This document shows, in pieces, positions 58,971-64,000 of a DNA stretch of 64,000 nt. Both the position numbers and the translations under genes were made by a program. Where the stretch lies: NCBI RefSeq assembly GCF_964355755.1, contig NC_092680.1:2581001-2645000 (forward strand), given 5' to 3'. The notes under the pieces are model-generated. The model was not told the DNA's origin and searched no databases. It saw only the letters and a program-made list of their open reading frames with translations. This DNA is from Antedon mediterranea (taxonomy: Eukaryota; Echinodermata; Crinoidea; Comatulida; Antedonidae). Positions within the stretch are counted from its first letter, which is position 1. Each line of letters starts with the position of its first letter.

Positions 58971-61900
58971 CAAAAATCAATTGTTTTTCATATATATATA
59001 TATATTTTTATGTTTTTTGTAATTATTATTTTATGTTTATTGCCGAAATGAATAAAATAAAATAAAATAATAAAAATAACAAATAACAAGAAAACATTTA
59101 GATATTAGTGATATTAGACAAAAACTTATGACGAAAACAAGAAAGCGAATCACAAAAAATATCAACAGAACCATCAACCATGAACAATCAGGTTATAGCA
59201 GGAGTTGAATAATTATGGAAAAAATAAGAGATACTATCTACAGGTCTGTAATTTGTATATTGTAAAGTGGTGTGAAAACAGAGGGGGTAGAGGCTAGCCC
59301 TGTAGCAGTCGATGAGGTGTGCATATTTTAGCTCCAGGAATCAAACAAAAACCTTGAAATTTACTTAACTGACTAAGTTTAAGCACCAGTAAGTTTTAAT
59401 TTTTTTAGGGAGATGATAACAAAAATGTATATTTAATGTAAAAGAATTCCTTCACATTTTGAAATTTAATTATAATTACGATATATTATAATGGGCCAGT
59501 AAAATCACTGAAATCAACGTTGAATCTCTTATTTTGAAAATGTACAAGAGAATACGCTGGCGCAATTTGAAACTGCGGAAATTGTTCAAATCAAATTGCG
59601 CATAACTTTTCCCTTCCTCCTACCTCTACCATTAAGATTTATCGCAAATACAGTAGCTTGTTTTCGCGAAGAACGTCATTGCACAATGCATCATGGGAAT
59701 GGTTTGGAAGCAAACGTCACAGCGCTTATGTACAAACAACAAATTACGTATGTACGCTTCATGACATTTGCTCCCAAATCCTTCCGACCATGTGTCACGC
59801 ACGCTATTTGCGATAAACCTTATGAGACAAACGTTAATGGTTGTGTGTACATTCTGCAACAAAACCTGATGACAACAGAAAAATTGTAAAAAGAAATCAA
59901 AATTATGCTTGCAATCAACTTGGTGGTAAATGTCTGAAAAGGAAAGAAAGTCTGACCTAACCAGATTCTCAATCATTCTCACTCCCTCCAGGCTCCACCA
60001 CCAGGCCGGCTGTGCTCCTCTTTCTTGTTGTGTGTTGTGTTGATGACCTAAATAGCATGTAAGCCGTTGTCGTCCCAGAGACGAAACGTGCTCGCTCTCT
60101 TCTTATCGGAAAAATTGCATGTAACTTATTGTTTCATATAAAAATAGTGAACTTACTTCTCTATAAACTCACACTTGATCAACTGATAATCCTACGATAA
60201 CTAGCTAGCGCTGCACCAACAACTGTTTGTTTTCATCATCTCGCACAAAAAGTATCTCGTTCCCCGCGAGAGGATTAGATTTATTTTTTTGTGACTAGGG
60301 CTCGCTCTTAGCCAGCGCGATACCCAACATGTAACCAATCAGCTGTGAGCAAGGTTAACCATGTGATATAAGTGACGTAATTCGACTGTTGTTTTATTTT
60401 GCATATTAAATTTATCGTAAATTTGATACAGTGTTATAAACTCATATTTTAACTTTTTCTCCTTTATATTTATAAAATATATGCAGTATTTTACAGACAC
60501 ATTAAATTAATCCGTATTATTCAAATAAGACTCCCTCTAGAAAAAAAAACTCTATTGGCCTAGTGCCTTTATTAATAACGAAACTTTCCTTCACAATGTG
60601 TCTCGCTTTCATTATACAGTAGTGTATAATAAATATAAATGAATAAAAATATGTAAAAAAATGATTAAAATAATGAAAGCAAAACTAATCATAAACATAA
60701 ACATTAGAACACTGAATGTTAGAGAATGATGTAGCCGCGTGCCATGGTTTTTGTATTTTTGTCTGAGCCTAATTTTTGTACAATTCATAAAACAATTGCA
60801 CACCTAAACGAGATGAAAAAATAATGTGAAAAATGATTCATACATCCATTAAATCTATCCATACAACTTTTTAGGTGGGTTTTCTACGAATTGATTAGTC
60901 CAACTTCAAAGTTGTTGTGGCATCTCATTTTGCAAATAATGTTCTTAATTTTCTGACATTATAATTGAGGGCGCTAAACATAACATTTACGAGATCAAAT
61001 GCAGGTGGCGAACATAAACATCCGCTAATCAGCCTCAAATCACAGAAAGCTTTATACAGTATCAACATATATTACAATATAATATCTTGCATGAAACGGA
61101 TATTTCGCTACAAATGTAGCAACAAATACGGTGATGTGGTACGGTAGAATAATGATCTTCTTACGTAAAAGATTAACAAAATAAAAATGTAACAGTGTGT
61201 GGCGTTTTGACCGCGAATGACTAACAATACCCATCTTTTCCACTACACCTGCACAAACTCATTTGCATAACAACGCGGCATACCAAACTACGATGAGACA
61301 AAAAATTCTCTCATAAAGATGTAACGAAGAGAATTCCTTTTTTTACATTAACATTTTGAAAATAGAGCTGCATAGGTTCCCGCCCGAAAAAAAGACACTT
61401 TACATGATTTGAAATTATATGAAACAAACTATATATAATAAGACTTACCAGGACAATAGAGTTTGTCCTCGGAAAGTGCACCTATTCATTGACATATGAA
61501 ATTAAATATGAAGTTTCCAATACTAGCCCACCTTGGTTTGGGGCAGAGCTAAATGAAAATAGAGCCCAGAATTGCACTTATTCAATTCAAAAAACATTGA
61601 TTTTCCTCCATAGCAATACAATACAAAATAATAAACAGAAATGGTAAGGTATATTTATACTTATTACTACACCTATGATAATTATGATAATGTTAAAATT
61701 TCAACTATCCTGATGTGACTTCAAAATTTTAGGTGGGGTTTTCTACTTTAAAAACTCGACTTCGTATCTGCCTACCTAAGGCCTAGCCCGGCGGCGGAAT
61801 TGGTCTAAGCTTCGAAATTGGTCTAGAAATCGGCATCTTTGCAAATGTTCTATATTTGATCTTATTTCACTCTTCATTAACCCCATACAAAAACCATCGG

Positions 61901-61973
61901 AGACAAGGGGGGACGTATAATTCTGTAAAACCCAAACACAGCTGGTCGCATACCAATATTGACTCTATTCCAC

Positions 61974-62046
61974 CGACCAGCGTGGGAATCGAACTCACGA
62001 CATACGCGTTGTCAACACGTCGCTCAGTCGCCTGAGCTAACTGGTC
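61974..62046 (-). tRNA. tRNA-like sequence, anticodon GAC (Val type), probable SINE head or pseudogene
   Basis: Cloverleaf on the minus strand: acceptor GACCAGT/GCTGGTC, D stem GCTC/GAGC, anticodon stem ACGTG/CGCGT with loop TTGACAA, T stem GTGAG/CCCAC (one mismatch) with loop TTCGATT. GAC would read GTC (Val), which animals normally serve with AAC. No T run follows the 3' end, so independent Pol III transcription looks unlikely. Confidence 0.55.
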
Positions 62047-62399
62047 ATTTCGGTTTTAGCAAGGTTAATATGATACTGAATGATGGTGAATTACGTAATA
62101 CACGTATAAATAGACTCACTTGCTCAGTCGATCATGTACTTTGTGGCGTAACGGGTAATGTTCAGCTTTGAGTGCTCTCAGCTCTGCACTAGTAAGTTAG
62201 AACCTCTATGGATATATTTTTTTTTAATGGAAAATAAATATTGTTTTTTCTTTTACCTTTTTTCGCCATTCTTTTTCTCGTCTTTCGTAATTTATCGTTC
62301 ACATTTTTGAAGTTTTGAGGGCCATGCTTCATTTGGTTGAGTCAAAGTTTAATAAATAAACATAAATAGTCGAAAGTGGCGTTTCATAGTCAAATCGAA

Positions 62400-62489
62400 T
62401 TATTACTAACAACACGTGGCTAGGCCCTCTCCGCGAAACTCCAACTCTCCACCACACACACACAACGGGCACGGGGCGGAAAGCTTAGT
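62400..62489 (+). promoter_or_regulatory. Candidate SMN proximal promoter / 5' UTR
   Basis: Contains ACACGTGG (E-box type), a run of CACACACA and ACGGGGCGGAA (Sp1-like GC box) just before the SMN start codon. No TATA box. Function is inferred from position. Confidence 0.4.
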
Positions 62490-63843
62490 ATGACAATGCA
62501 GGATGCAGACTTTATGTTTCGTGTTGATTCACAACAAATAACGGTATAAATTTATTTTATCACGTTAACAATCTGTTCGCGAGGCTTAGGCTAGATAGGC
62601 CTAGGCCTAGTTCAATTTCCCAACAGTCATCTTTTAGTTTAGTTTGCGTTCTTAAATGTTTTTTAATTGTTGTCTTTTTTTGTTTGTAGGCCTAGCCTAG
62701 CTAGTAGGCTAGGCTACATGGCTAGGCCTACCCCTTATTTAGTTTAGGCCTAGCTAGTTAGTAGATAGTAGGCATAGTAGTATTGTAGGCTGCTACTACC
62801 AGGCCTAGGCTAGGCCTATTAGGCTTAACTAAACTAAACAGGCATAGGATAGGCTGGGTCATACCACTAAAATCTTCACCCAGTAGGGTTTTACGATATA
62901 AAATGTTATTTTTTAATATTTTAGTACCTACATTATTAATAATTATATTTAATTTTATTTTAATATTTAAAATAAAAATTAGTTATAAAATAATTATTGA
63001 CCGGTAGCGGTAATAATTTCAGGATGCATACATTTTATAAACATATATGTTGCGTTGGTTGGTTAATGCGGGCTAGTTTTTTGTCGGGAGATTGGATGAG
63101 GAAGAGGAGGCTCATGCAGAAATCGGGAGGGTTGGAGCATCTGTAAACAAATAGGCCTGACTGATCAATCATTTTACAATTAATAATATATACGTAGGCT
63201 AGGCTATATTAATATTTCATTTTGTCTTGAACTTAGGGCAGTAATGAAAATATATGGGATGACACAGCATTGATAAAGGCGTATGATAAGGCTGTTGAAT
63301 CAGTAAAGGTGAGGCTAAAATTTAATAAATAAATTAAACTTTATATCCTAGACATTTCACTCCATCACCATTTATGCATATACAGATGATGTGTTGGAAA
63401 AACAAGTTAAGAAATTGTAGGATGGTTAACCGTGTTCAATAAAAATCTGTGCAAATGGAATCGGTTACCATGACAATAATAATATTTATGTTTCAACCAA
63501 TACTCTAAAGCTTTGTCTACACTATCAAACTAGTTTGACAAAAAATTGTGATGTGCCCAAATATGGTAGTGAATGATATGCCCAAATATGGTGGTGATAT
63601 GCCCAAATATGACAGTGATATATAATAAAAAATATGGTAGTGCTATGACATCATCATGTCCATATATGGGCACATCACATATTTTTTGTCACATAATGTT
63701 TGATAATGTAAACAGGGCTTAACTTTGTGTACTCTGTAAATGTATAGAAAGATCTTGGTAATGGTGAAGTTGAAAATGCTGAACAACCTGTAATAAATAA
63801 ACAAAAACGAAGAAGAAAAGGTAAGAAGAAGAAAAAGCCGAAG
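62490..63843 (+). CDS. SMN1: SMN (survival motor neuron), exons 1-3, 3' part outside window
   Basis: Core of the SMN complex that loads Sm proteins on snRNAs. Exon 1 (62490-62543) encodes MTMQDADFMFRVDSQQIT. Exon 2 (63237-63308) encodes GSNENIWDDTALIKAYDKAV and then ESVK, nearly identical to the Gemin2-binding segment of human SMN (DIWDDTALIKAYDKAV). Exon 3 (63748-63843) is Lys/Arg-rich (KQKRRRKGKKKKKPK), matching the basic region before the Tudor domain. All three introns are phase 0 with GT-AG ends. The Tudor, proline-rich and YG-box parts must lie to the right. Its start is about 5.1 kb from that of PDE8, divergent. Two in-frame ATGs (62490, 62496) are possible starts. Confidence 0.93.
62544..63236. 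other. SMN intron 1 with dense AGGCCTA words
   Basis: 62583-62850 contains more than ten overlapping TAGGCCTA / CTAGGC words, the highest density in the window. The rest is AT-rich and unremarkable. Confidence 0.75.
63506..63722. mobile_element. Inverted-repeat element, long copy 30 (SMN intron 2)
   Basis: Three tandem CCCAAATATGG-type units plus a CCATATATGG. It ends 25 nt before SMN exon 3, so it probably overlaps the branch-point region. Confidence 0.92.
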
Positions 63844-64000
63844 GTAAGACTTTTTTTTTTTAAAGTAACATAACAATAAATACCATTTTGTCGGACACTT
63901 ATTGGCCAGATATACCTTGACCCTTTCCACTATATAAGCCAGTATATACACTAGTTTATTTTCCTAAATTTCACAAATTGTAATGCAAAAGATAGGACCT

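Larger units (their letters stand above)
57391..62489. promoter_or_regulatory. Intergenic region between divergent PDE8 and SMN start codons
   Basis: About 5.1 kb with no supported coding exon. CpG frequency rises around 59560-59830 and 60000-60320, which may mark the PDE8 promoter and 5' UTR. A CCCATGATGCATTGTG word (minus strand, 59681-59697) resembles a ZNF143/STAF site. Non-coding PDE8 exons may lie here but I cannot place their ends. Confidence 0.45.

Noticed and set aside
59596-59982. Overlapping ORFs of 97 and 116 codons on opposite strands
   Set aside because: No similarity recognised, no splice context; they probably reflect locally higher GC.

Overview
This is animal nuclear DNA: AT-rich, with intron-bearing genes and many dispersed repeats. 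The protein sequences, intron structure, frequent AGGCCTA words and a very abundant short inverted-repeat element suggest a marine invertebrate deuterostome, most likely an echinoderm. The species call is inference. All gene models were built by eye from splice sites, reading phase and remembered similarity to human proteins; no alignment was run.

Four genes are present. (1) KHDC4/BLOM7, a KH-domain splicing factor, on the minus strand (start codon about 9795, running to about 1295; 15 proposed coding exons). (2) WDR41, the WD40 subunit of the C9orf72-SMCR8 complex, on the plus strand (10780-15070; 10 coding exons, about 443 aa). (3) A PDE8-type cAMP phosphodiesterase on the minus strand (57390 down to 19732; 20 coding exons, about 846 aa, all phases consistent), filling most of the window. 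(4) The 5' part of SMN, the survival motor neuron gene, on the plus strand from 62490 and leaving the window on the right before the Tudor domain.

Layout: KHDC4 and WDR41 are divergent with about 1 kb between start codons. WDR41 and PDE8 are convergent, tail to tail. PDE8 and SMN are divergent with about 5 kb between start codons. As I recall, human PDE8B and WDR41 are also tail-to-tail neighbours on 5q, and SMN1 is on the same arm, so this looks like old deuterostome linkage. The four genes do not form a pathway: KHDC4 and SMN act in splicing and snRNP assembly, WDR41 in lysosome/autophagy signalling, PDE8 in cAMP breakdown.

The non-coding sequence is dominated by repeats. About 31 copies or part copies of one miniature inverted-repeat element occur, several ending 17-31 nt from a splice site; most carry perfect CC(A/T)6GG (CArG/SRF-type) boxes. 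Other items are a second AAGCTTGG... inverted-repeat family, a palindromic element with 10-bp target duplications, hAT-like remnants, a LINE 3' end nested in a copy of the main element, two tRNA-like sequences with rare anticodons, a hammerhead-ribozyme-like core, and tandem arrays with units of about 20, 41, 49 and 135 bp. No operon, CRISPR array or prokaryotic feature is present.
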